From: Flavobacterium sp. LHD-85
GTDB lineage: Bacteria; Bacteroidota; Bacteroidia; Flavobacteriales; Flavobacteriaceae
Direction of reading: 5' to 3'
Length of the DNA stretch: 64,000 nt
NCBI RefSeq assembly: GCF_030929595.1
Contig: NZ_JAVFVR010000005.1
Coordinates: 1 to 64,000, forward strand
In this document: in pieces, positions 15,523-23,883 of the stretch
Layout: every line of letters begins with the position of its first letter
Position numbering within the stretch: position 1 is the stretch's first letter
The notes under the pieces: generated by a model
Told to the model about the DNA's origin: nothing
Databases searched by the model: none
What the model saw: the letters and a program-made list of their open reading frames with translations, nothing else
Translations under genes and position numbers: made by a program

Positions 15523-16030
15523 TTAAATTCTAAATTTTGAAATGTATTATTTTAAAAACGTTTAAAAGTAGTAAAAATTGTTTAGAATGAAAGAGTAAGG
15601 CGAGATTTAACCGCAAAGTTCGCTAAGAGTTTTTTAAAGTTAATTATAACGCAAAGCACGCTAAGTTTTACGCAAAGTAACGCAAAGTTTTAATTGACTT
15701 AAATTTGAGTGAATCTTAAGATTAAAAGTTCACAAAGCTTTGTCAAGATAAAGCTTTGCGAACTTAATATTTAGATATTGCTTGCGCTTCAAACAAAAAA
15801 AATCTTAGCGAACTTTGTGTTAAAAACTGCTAGCTATTTAAACGCAAAGTTCGCTAAGTTTTACGCAAAGAAACGCAAAGTTTAATTTTTTTTAATTTGA
15901 GTAAATCTCCGATTGAAGATCGCAAAGCTTGATCTAGATAAAGCTTTGCGAACTTAATATTTAGATATTGCTTGCGCTTCAAATTAAAATGCCTTAGCGT
16001 ACTTTGCGTTAAAAAATCTACGCCACAAAA
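15523..16030. repeat. Two tandem copies of a CGCAAAG-rich palindromic repeat; no gene
   Basis: From about 15612 to 16011 the DNA is made of CGCAAAG/CTTTGCG motifs. Two units, about 15649-15822 and 15842-16011, align end to end. They share an identical 43-nt stretch (15751-15793 and 15941-15983) and begin with GCAAAGTTCGCTAAG-type arms that pair with CTTAGCGAACTTTG at the far end. A further single arm lies at 15612. The open frame at 15854-16042 is a by-product of the repeat. Confidence 0.8.
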
Positions 16031-16062
16031 AAAACGAGCCAAATAGAAATCTGGCTCGTTTA
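16031..16062 (-). terminator. Terminator of the glutamate-type dehydrogenase gene
   Basis: AAACGAGCCA, loop, TGGCTCGTTT, 20 nt beyond the stop codon, with an A-run on the plus side. Confidence 0.8.
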
Positions 16063-16080
16063 GAATAAAGTAAAAAAAAA

Positions 16081-17307
16081 TTACACTAACTGTTTCAATG
16101 CAATTTCAAAAGCAGTTGCACTGATATTTGTTTTAGACGAACTCAAAGCGTGAGCTTTAACAATCGCATTTTTAATAGTTTCTGAAGTATCATTAAAAAT
16201 AGCCTCATCTGTCATTTGTACTTTTTTCTCCATGAAATAAGCAAAAACTCTTGCCATTCCGCAGTTTGAAATAAAGTCTGGAATCAAACTTACTTTGCTG
16301 TCAACTTCTTCCATAATAGAACCGAAGAAAATTTCTTTGTCAGCAAAAGGAACATTTGCACCACAAGAAATTACTTCCAATCCGTTTGCAACTAAACTGT
16401 CAATTTGAGCTTGTGTCACCAATCTTGAAGCAGCGCAAGGCGTGAAAATCTCAGCACCAATAGTCCAGATTTTAGAATTGATTTCTTCAAACGGAATCAT
16501 GTTGTCGGCAACTAATTTGTTTCCGTCTTTATTTAAGAATAAAGTTCTGATTTCTTCAAAAGAAAAACCATCTTCTTTAATCAATCCTCCGTCGCGGTCG
16601 ATAATTCCGATAACTTTTGCTCCCATTTCAGCTAAATAAAAAGCTGCTGCAGAACCAACGTTTCCAAAACCTTGTACGATCGCTTTTTTACCTGTAATGT
16701 CTCCTCCGTAAGTTGCATAAAAATGACGAACTGCTTCGGCAACACCAAAACCAGTAATCATATCAGCAACAGTATATTTTCTAGTTACGTCTGGTGAGAA
16801 TTTTGGGTTTTCGATAACCTTAATTACACCTTGGCGCAATTGTCCAATTCTATTAATTTTATCAGCTTCTGTTGGTTTGAAGTGTCCATTGAAAACTCCT
16901 TCTTGCGGATGCCAAACACCGCATTCTTCTGTCATTGGAATTACTTCGTGAATCTCATCAACATTCAAATCACCTCCAGTTCCATAATAGCTTTTTAATA
17001 ACGGAGAAACGGCTTTGTACCAACGCTGCAAAACACCTTTTTTGCGAGGATCGTTTGGATCAAAGTTAATTCCAGATTTAGCTCCTCCAATTGCAGGACC
17101 AGAAACTGAGAATTTAACTTCCATAGTTTTAGCCAATGACAAAACTTCATTCATGTCTAAGCCTTTTCTCATTCTTGTTCCTCCACCCGCAGCTCCTCCA
17201 CGAAGTGAATTAATAACAGTCCACCCTTCGGCTTCTGTTTCAGAATCTTTCCAATTGAAAACAATCTCAGGTGCTTTGTTTTCAAATTGTTGTAATAAAT
17301 CTTTCAT
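16081..17307 (-). CDS. Glu/Leu/Phe/Val dehydrogenase family protein
   Basis: The 408-residue protein has the two domains of this family. The N-terminal catalytic part carries GGAAGGGTRMRKGL (about 37-50) and AIGGAKSGI with the catalytic Lys77. The C-terminal Rossmann domain carries VQGFGNVGSAA, with glycines 213, 215 and 218. These enzymes oxidatively deaminate an amino acid to the 2-oxo acid with NAD(P). The short length and the GTGGDLNVDE block fit the glutamate or branched-chain group; I cannot tell which from sequence alone. The gene is monocistronic, with a terminator on its 3' side. Confidence 0.92.
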   Translation of the reverse strand: MKDLLQQFENKAPEIVFNWKDSETEAEGWTVINSLRGGAAGGGTRMRKGLDMNEVLSLAKTMEVKFSVSGPAIGGAKSGINFDPNDPRKKGVLQRWYKAVSPLLKSYYGTGGDLNVDEIHEVIPMTEECGVWHPQEGVFNGHFKPTEADKINRIGQLRQGVIKVIENPKFSPDVTRKYTVADMITGFGVAEAVRHFYATYGGDITGKKAIVQGFGNVGSAAAFYLAEMGAKVIGIIDRDGGLIKEDGFSFEEIRTLFLNKDGNKLVADNMIPFEEINSKIWTIGAEIFTPCAASRLVTQAQIDSLVANGLEVISCGANVPFADKEIFFGSIMEEVDSKVSLIPDFISNCGMARVFAYFMEKKVQMTDEAIFNDTSETIKNAIVKAHALSSSKTNISATAFEIALKQLV

Positions 17308-17396
17308 TTTGTTGTGATATGTTTATTTTGCGTAAATGTATAAAATAGAATAATGCGAATAATGTATTTCGCATCAAATTTATAAAACAAAAAAGA

Positions 17397-17426
17397 AAAG
17401 CCGAAAACTATTTGGTTTTCGGCTTT
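17397..17426 (-). terminator. Terminator of the chalcone isomerase-like gene
   Basis: AAAGCCGAAAAC, loop, GTTTTCGGCTTT, 23 nt from the stop codon, with A-rich DNA on the plus side. Confidence 0.8.
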
Positions 17427-17449
17427 CGGAATATTTAAAAAATTAAGAC

Positions 17450-18025
17450 TTATTGTCCTAATAAGTGTTTTTTCAAAGTTTCGTCAACTGGTTTGTCAGA
17501 AAGCCAGATTCCGAATAATGCTTTTTTGAAATCGAATCCAGGAATTTTTCCTTTTAGAACTTCATTTTTACTCACATAAACATTTTGGTCTAGCGGATTG
17601 TATGCTAAAATGAAAACATCTTTTTCTGTAATGGCATCGCTTAGATAACTTTTTAACTGCTCAATTTTTGGACGCAATTGCTCAAGATTTGCTCCCGCAG
17701 ATTTTTCAAAACCTGTGTTCATTGCTTTTGTCAGTTTACTTGAAGAAACCATAGAAGAAGTAATTTCGATTCTAACAGCCATTTCAGTATCGCTATCAAT
17801 AATGAATTGTGGATCTTGAGTTAATTGAGATAAATACAATGCCTGAACATATACTTCTAACCACATTTTTGATCTTCCGCCTGCTCCGTTTAATTGTAAT
17901 GACTTGCCTTGAAATTCTATTTTTCTAGGAACTGTCACGCCATTAACATCAATTTGAGTTTGGGCTGAAACAGTAGAAAATTGTAAACTTAAAAGGACTG
18001 TCAGTAAAAGTAAAATCTTTTTCAT
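17450..18025 (-). CDS. Chalcone isomerase-like exported protein
   Basis: The 191-residue protein has a signal peptide (MKKILLLLTVLLSLQFSTVSAQ). The chalcone-isomerase-like domain follows: VNGVTVPRKIEFQGKSLQLNGAG, then KMWLEVYVQALYL, then AVRIEITSSMVSSSKLTKAM, and LFGIWLSDKPVDETLKKHLLG at the end. Bacterial members are periplasmic and not known to act on flavonoids; they more likely bind a lipid or small ligand. A TATTTTTG box at 18052-18059 on the minus strand is a plausible -7 element, about 27-34 nt before the ATG. Confidence 0.9.
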   Translation of the reverse strand: MKKILLLLTVLLSLQFSTVSAQTQIDVNGVTVPRKIEFQGKSLQLNGAGGRSKMWLEVYVQALYLSQLTQDPQFIIDSDTEMAVRIEITSSMVSSSKLTKAMNTGFEKSAGANLEQLRPKIEQLKSYLSDAITEKDVFILAYNPLDQNVYVSKNEVLKGKIPGFDFKKALFGIWLSDKPVDETLKKHLLGQ

Positions 18026-18521
18026 ATTCTATCAAATTTTTATTTTTAAGGCAAAAATAATAGTAATTTATTAATATTTGGGTCATATTGAAAATGTTTT
18101 TTTACTAAAATTTTGTTGTTTGTACTTTGTATTACATTAACAATCAAATTAGTAAGAGTAGGTTTACGTACTTTTACTGATTTTAAGAATTGTTTAATTT
18201 TTTGAATGTTTAAAAATCGGATTTTTTAGATTTAAATGACCTTTTAAGTTAAATTTTTCAATTAGAAATTTTATAGAAATTGTTATCAAATTAATGCTCT
18301 TTTGAAAAAAAAGTTAAATAATCACGAAAACGTTATCGTAATCTTTGCTGATCTATTAATTTTATATGCGCGCATTGTAATTTAAACATTTAAAAAGTAT
18401 CTTTGGAAGCCTTTGCATTAAAAAATAAGGCATCGAAAAATCACAAAAAAACATAAAAAAATCATCAACTAAAGAAATCTGTTTGAAATCTGGTTGAGAA
18501 AAACATTTAAAGTAAACTACT
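18026..18521. other. Long intergenic region with a promoter near its right end
   Basis: This is very AT-rich DNA between divergent genes. Apart from the two promoter boxes (18052-18059 minus, 18375-18405 plus) I saw no ORF or RNA family. The predicted 5' UTR of the acyl-CoA dehydrogenase transcript, about 110 nt, contains GCCTTTGCATT and AAGGC, which could form a small hairpin. Confidence 0.5.
18375..18405 (+). promoter_or_regulatory. Promoter of the acyl-CoA dehydrogenase gene
   Basis: TTG (18375-18377), 20 nt, TATCTTTG (18398-18405) fits the Bacteroidetes consensus. It predicts a start near 18411 and a 5' UTR of about 110 nt. Confidence 0.65.
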
Positions 18522-19664
18522 ATGGATTTTAATCTTACCGAAGAACATTTAATGATTCAGCAGGCAGCAAGAGATTTTGCTCAAAATGAATTATTGCCGG
18601 GAGTTATTGAGCGTGACGAAAAACAAATTTTTCCAACTGAGCAAATCAAAAAAATGGGTGAGCTTGGATTTTTGGGAATGATGGTTGATCCTAAATACGG
18701 AGGAAGCGGTCTTGACGCTATTTCTTATGTTATTGCAATGGAAGAAATTTCTAAGGTAGATGCTTCTGCTTCTGTTGTTATGTCAGTAAACAATTCATTA
18801 GTTTGCTGGGGATTACAAGAATATGGCACTGAAGAACAAAAACAAAAATATCTTCCAGGTTTAGCTTCTGGAGAAATTCACGGAGCTTTCTGTTTAAGTG
18901 AACCTGAGGCAGGAAGTGATGCAACTTCACAAAAGACTACCGCAATTGATATGGGCGATCATTATTTAGTTAATGGTACAAAAAATTGGATTACAAACGG
19001 AAACACAGCTTCTGTATATCTAGTAATTGCACAGACGCATCCAGAATTAAAGCACAAAGGAATCAATGCTTTGATTATGACGAAAGATATGCCTGGTTTT
19101 TCAGTTGGTCCAAAAGAGCAAAAAATGGGAATCCGTGGATCTGATACGCATTCTTTAATGTTTTCTGATGTGAAAGTTCCAAAAGAAAATAGAATCGGTG
19201 AAGATGGTTTCGGATTTAAATTTGCGATGAAAACTCTTGCTGGAGGTAGAATCGGTATTGCTTCTCAAGCTTTAGGAATTGCTTCTGGAGCTTATGAGTT
19301 GGCTCTAAAATATTCTAAAGAGCGTAAAGCTTTTGGAACAGAAATCTGCAATCATCAAGCAATTGCTTTTAAATTGGCTGATATGGCTGTAAACATTGAA
19401 GCAGCTCGTCATTTATGTATGAAAGCGGCTTGGGATAAAGACAATCATAAAAATTACGATGTGAGTGGTGCAATGGCAAAATTATTTGCTTCGCAAGTTG
19501 CAATGGACACTGCAGTTGAAGCTGTTCAGATTCACGGAGGAAATGGTTATGTAAAAGAATACCATGTAGAGCGTTTAATGCGTGATGCAAAAATTACTCA
19601 GATTTACGAAGGAACTTCTGAAATTCAGAAAATCGTAATTTCTAGAGCAGTTATTGCTGGATAA
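18522..19664 (+). CDS. Acyl-CoA dehydrogenase
   Basis: The 380-residue protein covers the whole family fold. The helical N-terminal domain is followed by the middle beta domain with CLSEPEAGSDA, NGTKNWITNG and GIRGSDTHSL. The C-terminal helical domain has GGRIGIASQALGIA and QIYEGTSEIQ, with the likely catalytic Glu at about 363. It oxidises short- or medium-chain acyl-CoA with FAD, passing electrons to ETF. The length and motifs are nearest butyryl-CoA dehydrogenase-type enzymes. It stands alone, with a terminator at 19689-19724. Confidence 0.94.
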   Translation: MDFNLTEEHLMIQQAARDFAQNELLPGVIERDEKQIFPTEQIKKMGELGFLGMMVDPKYGGSGLDAISYVIAMEEISKVDASASVVMSVNNSLVCWGLQEYGTEEQKQKYLPGLASGEIHGAFCLSEPEAGSDATSQKTTAIDMGDHYLVNGTKNWITNGNTASVYLVIAQTHPELKHKGINALIMTKDMPGFSVGPKEQKMGIRGSDTHSLMFSDVKVPKENRIGEDGFGFKFAMKTLAGGRIGIASQALGIASGAYELALKYSKERKAFGTEICNHQAIAFKLADMAVNIEAARHLCMKAAWDKDNHKNYDVSGAMAKLFASQVAMDTAVEAVQIHGGNGYVKEYHVERLMRDAKITQIYEGTSEIQKIVISRAVIAG

Positions 19665-19688
19665 ATAAAATTTTAGAATTTAATTTTT

Positions 19689-19724
19689 AAACCCTTTCGG
19701 CTTTTAGTTCGGAAGGGTTTTTTT
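19689..19724 (+). terminator. Terminator
   Basis: AAACCCTTTC, loop, GGAAGGGTTT and T-run after the acyl-CoA dehydrogenase gene. Confidence 0.8.
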
Positions 19725-19807
19725 ATGATTATTCTTTTACTTTTCATAAGTTTATACCTTAAAGTAATTTTTTGTTTCTTACACAATATTAAATCAAACC
19801 AAACATT

Positions 19808-20785
19808 ATGAAAAAGCTATACTTTCTGCTTCCTCTTATTTTTTTAGCGTGCAAATCGGGAACTTCAACGAAAAAAGAAAATGAAGTAAAAACAGATTCG
19901 AAGCCAATAGAAATCAGTTATAAAGTAAAGGAAACTGAAATTTCAGATTTTCTAAAGTATCTTTCTTCTGATGAATTGGAAGGTCGTGAAACAGGAACTA
20001 AAGGAATTGAAAAAGCGGCAGTTTTCTTGGAAGATTTTTTAAAGAAGAACAAAATCAAACCTTATTTTAAAACCTATAGAGATACTTTGACAAATTTTGC
20101 TTCGCCAGCTTTTAATATTGTTGGGGTTATTGAAGGAACAGATCCTGAACTTAAAAAAGAATTTGTGGTATTGAGTGCGCATTACGATCATATTGGCATT
20201 GAGAAAAAAGATCAGGCTGATAAAATTAATAACGGGGCAAATGATGATGCTTCGGGCGTGACTTCTGTAGCGGCAATGGCAAAATATTTTAGTGAAACAA
20301 AATCGAATAAGAGAAGCATTTTAATTGCTTTCTTCGCAGGAGAAGAAAAAGGATTATTGGGATCTAAGAGTTTAGTTCAGAAATTGAAAAAGCAAAATTT
20401 CAATCTTTATACCCAATTAAATATTGAAATGATTGGTGTTCCGATGAAAAGGGATTATCTAGCTTATATTACTGGTTTTGATAAATCGAATATGGCGCAA
20501 AAAATAAACGAATATACAGGAAAAAACACAATCGGATTTTTGCCAAAAGAAGCAGAATATCAATTATTCTATCGTTCAGATAATTATTCGTTTTATGAGG
20601 TTTTCAAAAAACCATGCCAGTCTATAAGTACTTTTGATTTTGAAAATTTTGATTTCTATCACCATGTTTCAGATGAATTTAAAGTAATGGATATTCCTCA
20701 TATTACTGCATTCACACAAGAATTATTGCCTGCTGTGACCAAAATTGCTGTTTCGCCTACGCAAGAAATAACCATGAATAAATAA
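19808..20785 (+). CDS. M28-family zinc aminopeptidase, lipoprotein
   Basis: The 325-residue protein has a lipoprotein signal (MKKLYFLLPLIFLAC, lipidated Cys15). The M28 core is visible: SAHYDHIG (H125, D127), NNGANDDASG (bridging D146/D147), FAGEEKGLLGS (catalytic E179 and ligand E180), and a late His in FDFYHHVSDE. Its zinc-dependent aminopeptidase activity would act at the cell envelope on peptides. It is followed 35 nt later by the SDR gene, whose -7-like box (TATTTTTG at 20809-20816) suggests a separate start. Confidence 0.92.
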   Translation: MKKLYFLLPLIFLACKSGTSTKKENEVKTDSKPIEISYKVKETEISDFLKYLSSDELEGRETGTKGIEKAAVFLEDFLKKNKIKPYFKTYRDTLTNFASPAFNIVGVIEGTDPELKKEFVVLSAHYDHIGIEKKDQADKINNGANDDASGVTSVAAMAKYFSETKSNKRSILIAFFAGEEKGLLGSKSLVQKLKKQNFNLYTQLNIEMIGVPMKRDYLAYITGFDKSNMAQKINEYTGKNTIGFLPKEAEYQLFYRSDNYSFYEVFKKPCQSISTFDFENFDFYHHVSDEFKVMDIPHITAFTQELLPAVTKIAVSPTQEITMNK

Positions 20786-20820
20786 GACGCTGTTTTACAG
20801 CATTTGATTATTTTTGCGAC

Positions 20821-21498
20821 ATGAAAAATATTATCGTTACAGGAACAAGCAGAGGAATTGGTTATGAATTGGCCTTGAAATTTGCTGAAGCTGGCCATCA
20901 AGTTTTGGCCATTTCCAGAAAAATACCGCAAGCACTTTTAGAAAATAAAAACATAACTTGTCTGTCTGTTGATTTGGCAGATGAAACAGCTTTAGATCAG
21001 GTTGACAGTTTTCTTTCTTCAACATGGAAGAGAGTAGATGCAGTGGTTCATAATGCTGGTGCTTTGCTTCTAAAGCCTTTTGCAGAAACTACTCAGGCAG
21101 ATTTTGAAAACATTTATAAAGTGAATGTTTTTGCTGTTGCTAATTTAACCCGTATCTGTATTCCGTATTTGGAAAAAGGAAGTCATGTTGTGACTATAAG
21201 TTCTATCGGCGGCGTTCGCGGAAGTTTGAAATTCGCTGGATTAGCGGCTTACAGTTCGAGTAAAGGAGCTGTAATTACCTTGACGGAATTATTGGCAGAA
21301 GAATATAAAGAAAAGGGAATCTCCTTTAATGTTTTGGCTTTAGGCTCTGTTCAGACCGAAATGTTAAACGAAGCTTTCTCTGGTTATCAAGCGCCAATTT
21401 CAGCAGAAGGAATGGCAACTTATATTTATGATTTTACGCTTAACGGAAATAAATATTTTAACGGAAAAGTTCTTGAAGTTTCTTCAACCAACCCTTAA
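20821..21498 (+). CDS. Short-chain dehydrogenase/reductase (SDR)
   Basis: The 225-residue protein has the classical SDR pattern: the cofactor loop TGTSRGIG at about 7-14, VVHNAGAL at about 75-82, a SS pair at 127-128, and Y144-x3-K148. A Rossmann-fold NAD(P)-dependent oxidoreductase is certain; the substrate is not known. TATTTTTG ends five bases before the ATG, so the message may be nearly leaderless, an arrangement often seen in this phylum. Confidence 0.92.
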   Translation: MKNIIVTGTSRGIGYELALKFAEAGHQVLAISRKIPQALLENKNITCLSVDLADETALDQVDSFLSSTWKRVDAVVHNAGALLLKPFAETTQADFENIYKVNVFAVANLTRICIPYLEKGSHVVTISSIGGVRGSLKFAGLAAYSSSKGAVITLTELLAEEYKEKGISFNVLALGSVQTEMLNEAFSGYQAPISAEGMATYIYDFTLNGNKYFNGKVLEVSSTNP

Positions 21499-21510
21499 TT
21501 AATTATAAAA

Positions 21511-21536
21511 TGTCAGGCTGAGCGAAGTCGAAGCCT
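21511..21536 (+). repeat. REP-like half unit
   Basis: TGTCAGGCTGAGCGAAGTCG and the following AAGCC match one arm of the REP-like palindromes at 14388 and 55411. No matching second arm is present nearby. Confidence 0.7.
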
Positions 21537-21587
21537 TTTGTTCTTTTAACCAATCGAAAAACTCAAAACTCATAATTCATAACTAAA

Positions 21588-22202
21588 TTGAGCGAAACTT
21601 TAGCTAAATATATTCCCGAACATGCGGTAAAACCCGTTTTTGATTTGATAGTGGCCAATCAGGTTCACTTGAAGATTGTAAACGAGCGTCAGACGCGTCA
21701 CGGAGATTATAGACGCGGTCCAAGCGGAAAGCATGAAATTACGGTTAATGCTAGTTTGAATAAATACCGTTTTTTGATTACGTTGATTCATGAAATTGCA
21801 CATTTGGTTGCTTTTGAAAAATTTGGACGAAATATAAAGCCGCATGGGAACGAATGGAAATATACTTTTCAGCGTTTAATGGTTCCGTTTATTCGACCAG
21901 AAATATTTCCGGGACAGATCCTGCCTTTGCTTGCGAGACATTTTAAAAATCCTTCTGCAAGTAGTGATACCGATACGACTTTGTCTTTGGCATTAAAACA
22001 ATATGACAAGGAAAATGATAAAAATTATGTTTTCGAAATTCCTTATGGAAGTATTTTTAGAATTAAAAATGGCAAAGTTTTTAAAAAAATAGCTGTTAGG
22101 ACAAAACGTTTTGAGTGTTTAGAAATTAGTTCTGGAAAAACGTATCTTTTTAATCCGAATGCTGAAGTTGAATTGATTACTTTAAAAAACTCCAATACCT
22201 AA
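21588..22202 (+). CDS. SprT-like domain protein
   Basis: The 204-residue protein carries an SprT-type zinc site, H68-E-I-A-H72 in LITLIHEIAHLVAFEKFG. NEWKYTFQRLMVPFI follows, and the C-terminal half is basic (KVFKKIAVRTKRFECLEI). SprT/Spartan-like proteins are metalloproteases, some of which cut DNA-crosslinked proteins; the role of bacterial members is less clear. No ATG is available: a stop codon at 21573 precedes, and TTG at 21588 is the only fitting start. It is convergent with the ABC transporter genes, with a shared terminator between. Confidence 0.85.
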   Translation: MSETLAKYIPEHAVKPVFDLIVANQVHLKIVNERQTRHGDYRRGPSGKHEITVNASLNKYRFLITLIHEIAHLVAFEKFGRNIKPHGNEWKYTFQRLMVPFIRPEIFPGQILPLLARHFKNPSASSDTDTTLSLALKQYDKENDKNYVFEIPYGSIFRIKNGKVFKKIAVRTKRFECLEISSGKTYLFNPNAEVELITLKNSNT

Positions 22203-22228
22203 ATTCCAACAATTGGAAAAATCAATAA

Positions 22229-22272
22229 AAAAATCCCAAATTCCAATAAGCAACTTGGAATTTGGGATTTTT
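22229..22272. terminator. Strong bidirectional terminator
   Basis: Perfect 18-bp arms (22229-22246 and 22255-22272, AAAAATCCCAAATTCCAA and its complement) around an 8-nt loop, between the SprT-like gene and the convergent ABC ATPase gene. Confidence 0.85.
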
Positions 22273-22293
22273 AATATTTTGGAATTTAAAAGA

Positions 22294-23058
22294 TTATAAT
22301 CCTTTCAAATAAGCTTCACGTACTTTCTTAAATAAGTTTGAAGAATAAACGAACTTAACGATTGCTTCATTATCGGTTCTAAAGATTTCTTCTTTAGTTC
22401 CCTGCCAAGCTTTTAATCCTTTCTTTAAGAAAACAATATTCTCTCCAATCTCCATTACAGAGTTCATATCGTGAGTATTGATTACAGTTGTAATGTTGTA
22501 TTCTTTTGTGATTTCTTGAATCAAGTTATCAATCAAAGTCGAAGTATTTGGATCTAAACCAGAGTTAGGTTCGTCACAAAACAAATATTTCGGATTGTTT
22601 ACAATTGCACGAGCAATAGCCACACGTTTCTGCATACCTCCAGAAATTTCAGAAGGCAGTTTTTTGTGGGCATCAACTAGATTTACTCTCTCTAAAACGA
22701 AATCAACGCGTTCTTTGATTTGCGCTTTGTTGTTATTGGTAAACATTTTTAGTGGGAAAGCTACATTTTCTTCAACAGTCATCGAGTCAAATAAAGCACT
22801 TCCCTGAAATACCATTCCGATTTCGGTTCTCAGGTCGCGTTTTTCATCTTTGTCTAAATCTGAATAAACCCTTCCGTCAAATTCAATTGTTCCTGAGTCT
22901 GGCGTGTGAATTCCTAATAGCGTTTTTAATAGAACTGTTTTTCCAGATCCACTTTGTCCAATAATCAAGTTGGTTTTACCAGTTTCAAAAACAGTCGAAA
23001 CGCCTTTTAAAACTTTACTGTCTCCAAATGATTTTTCTATATTTTTTACTTCTATCAT
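22294..23058 (-). CDS. ABC transporter ATP-binding protein (MlaF type)
   Basis: From the ATG at 23056-23058 the protein has 254 residues. Walker A GQSGSGKT lies at 34-41, the signature is SEISGGMQKRVAIARA and Walker B is YLFCDEPNSGLDP. It pairs with the MlaE-type permease just upstream, whose stop codon overlaps this ATG by one base (TAATG), so translation is coupled. Such pairs power lipid movement between the inner and outer membranes together with MCE (MlaD) proteins. A longer frame starting at 23118 would overlap the permease by 61 nt and was rejected. Confidence 0.92.
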   Translation of the reverse strand: MIEVKNIEKSFGDSKVLKGVSTVFETGKTNLIIGQSGSGKTVLLKTLLGIHTPDSGTIEFDGRVYSDLDKDEKRDLRTEIGMVFQGSALFDSMTVEENVAFPLKMFTNNNKAQIKERVDFVLERVNLVDAHKKLPSEISGGMQKRVAIARAIVNNPKYLFCDEPNSGLDPNTSTLIDNLIQEITKEYNITTVINTHDMNSVMEIGENIVFLKKGLKAWQGTKEEIFRTDNEAIVKFVYSSNLFKKVREAYLKGL

Positions 23059-23804
23059 TATCCTAATAATAATTGAGTTAATATGTAATTTAGAAGGATT
23101 ATAGTGACAGATGTCCATATAAATGCTGTTGTACTTGCTTTACCAACTTCTAGTGCACCACCTTTCATATAATATCCATGAAAAGATGGAATTGTTGCCA
23201 ATAACATGGCGAAGATTAAAGTTTTGATAAATGCATACGTAATATGAAAGGGAATGAAATCTTTTTGAGCTCCCATAATAAAATCTGCACCGGTTGAGAA
23301 TCCACCATATGCACAAGCAAGCCATCCTCCAAAAATTCCTAAAAACATACTAATTCCGATTACGAAAGGATACATTAATAAAGCGACTATTTTTGGAAAA
23401 ACTAAATAGTTTACGGAGTTTACTCCCATAACTTCTAAAGCATCAATTTGTTCTGTAACACGCATTGTCCCGATACTTGAAGTAATGTAAGATCCCATTT
23501 TTCCAGCCATAATTACCGAAATAAAAGTAGGCGCAAACTCCAAGACTACAGATTGACGTGTAGCAAAACCAATTAAATATTTTGGGATTAAAGGATTAGT
23601 TAAGTTTAATGCTGTTTGAATGGCAACAACTCCTCCGATGAAAAAAGAGATAAAGCAAACAATTCCAAGAGAGTCAATAATAAGATCGTCGATTTCTTTT
23701 AGAATTAGATTTTTCATAACAGGCCATTTGGTCTGTTTATTGAAAATTTCTTTCAGCATTAAAAAATATTTCCCAACTTGGGATAAATAACGAATTAGCA
23801 TCAT
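23058..23804 (-). CDS. MlaE-family ABC transporter permease
   Basis: The 248-residue integral membrane protein has the MlaE pattern. A long N-terminal interfacial helix leads to GVVAIQTALNLTNPLIP, then ATRQSVVLEFAPTF, then the conserved EQIDALEVMGVNS, and spans up to the C-terminus. It is the membrane half of a lipid-moving ABC transporter with the downstream ATPase. No MCE-domain gene is adjacent, unlike Mla operons in proteobacteria. Confidence 0.92.
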   Translation of the reverse strand: MMLIRYLSQVGKYFLMLKEIFNKQTKWPVMKNLILKEIDDLIIDSLGIVCFISFFIGGVVAIQTALNLTNPLIPKYLIGFATRQSVVLEFAPTFISVIMAGKMGSYITSSIGTMRVTEQIDALEVMGVNSVNYLVFPKIVALLMYPFVIGISMFLGIFGGWLACAYGGFSTGADFIMGAQKDFIPFHITYAFIKTLIFAMLLATIPSFHGYYMKGGALEVGKASTTAFIWTSVTIILLNYILTQLLLG

Positions 23805-23883
23805 AATTTTTAAATATTGGCTAAGGTAAAAAGAAGTTACGAGTTATGAGTTATGAGTTCAGTTTTTTCGAGTGTTTTACTAA

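Noticed and set aside
15854..16042. 62-codon minus-strand ORF in the repeat region
   Set aside because: It lies inside the second copy of a CGCAAAG palindromic repeat and its codons follow the repeat, with no protein-like features.
23059..23118. Extended N-terminus for the MlaF-type ATPase
   Set aside because: It would overlap the permease gene by 61 nt; MIEVKNIEKSF is the normal ABC start with TAATG coupling.
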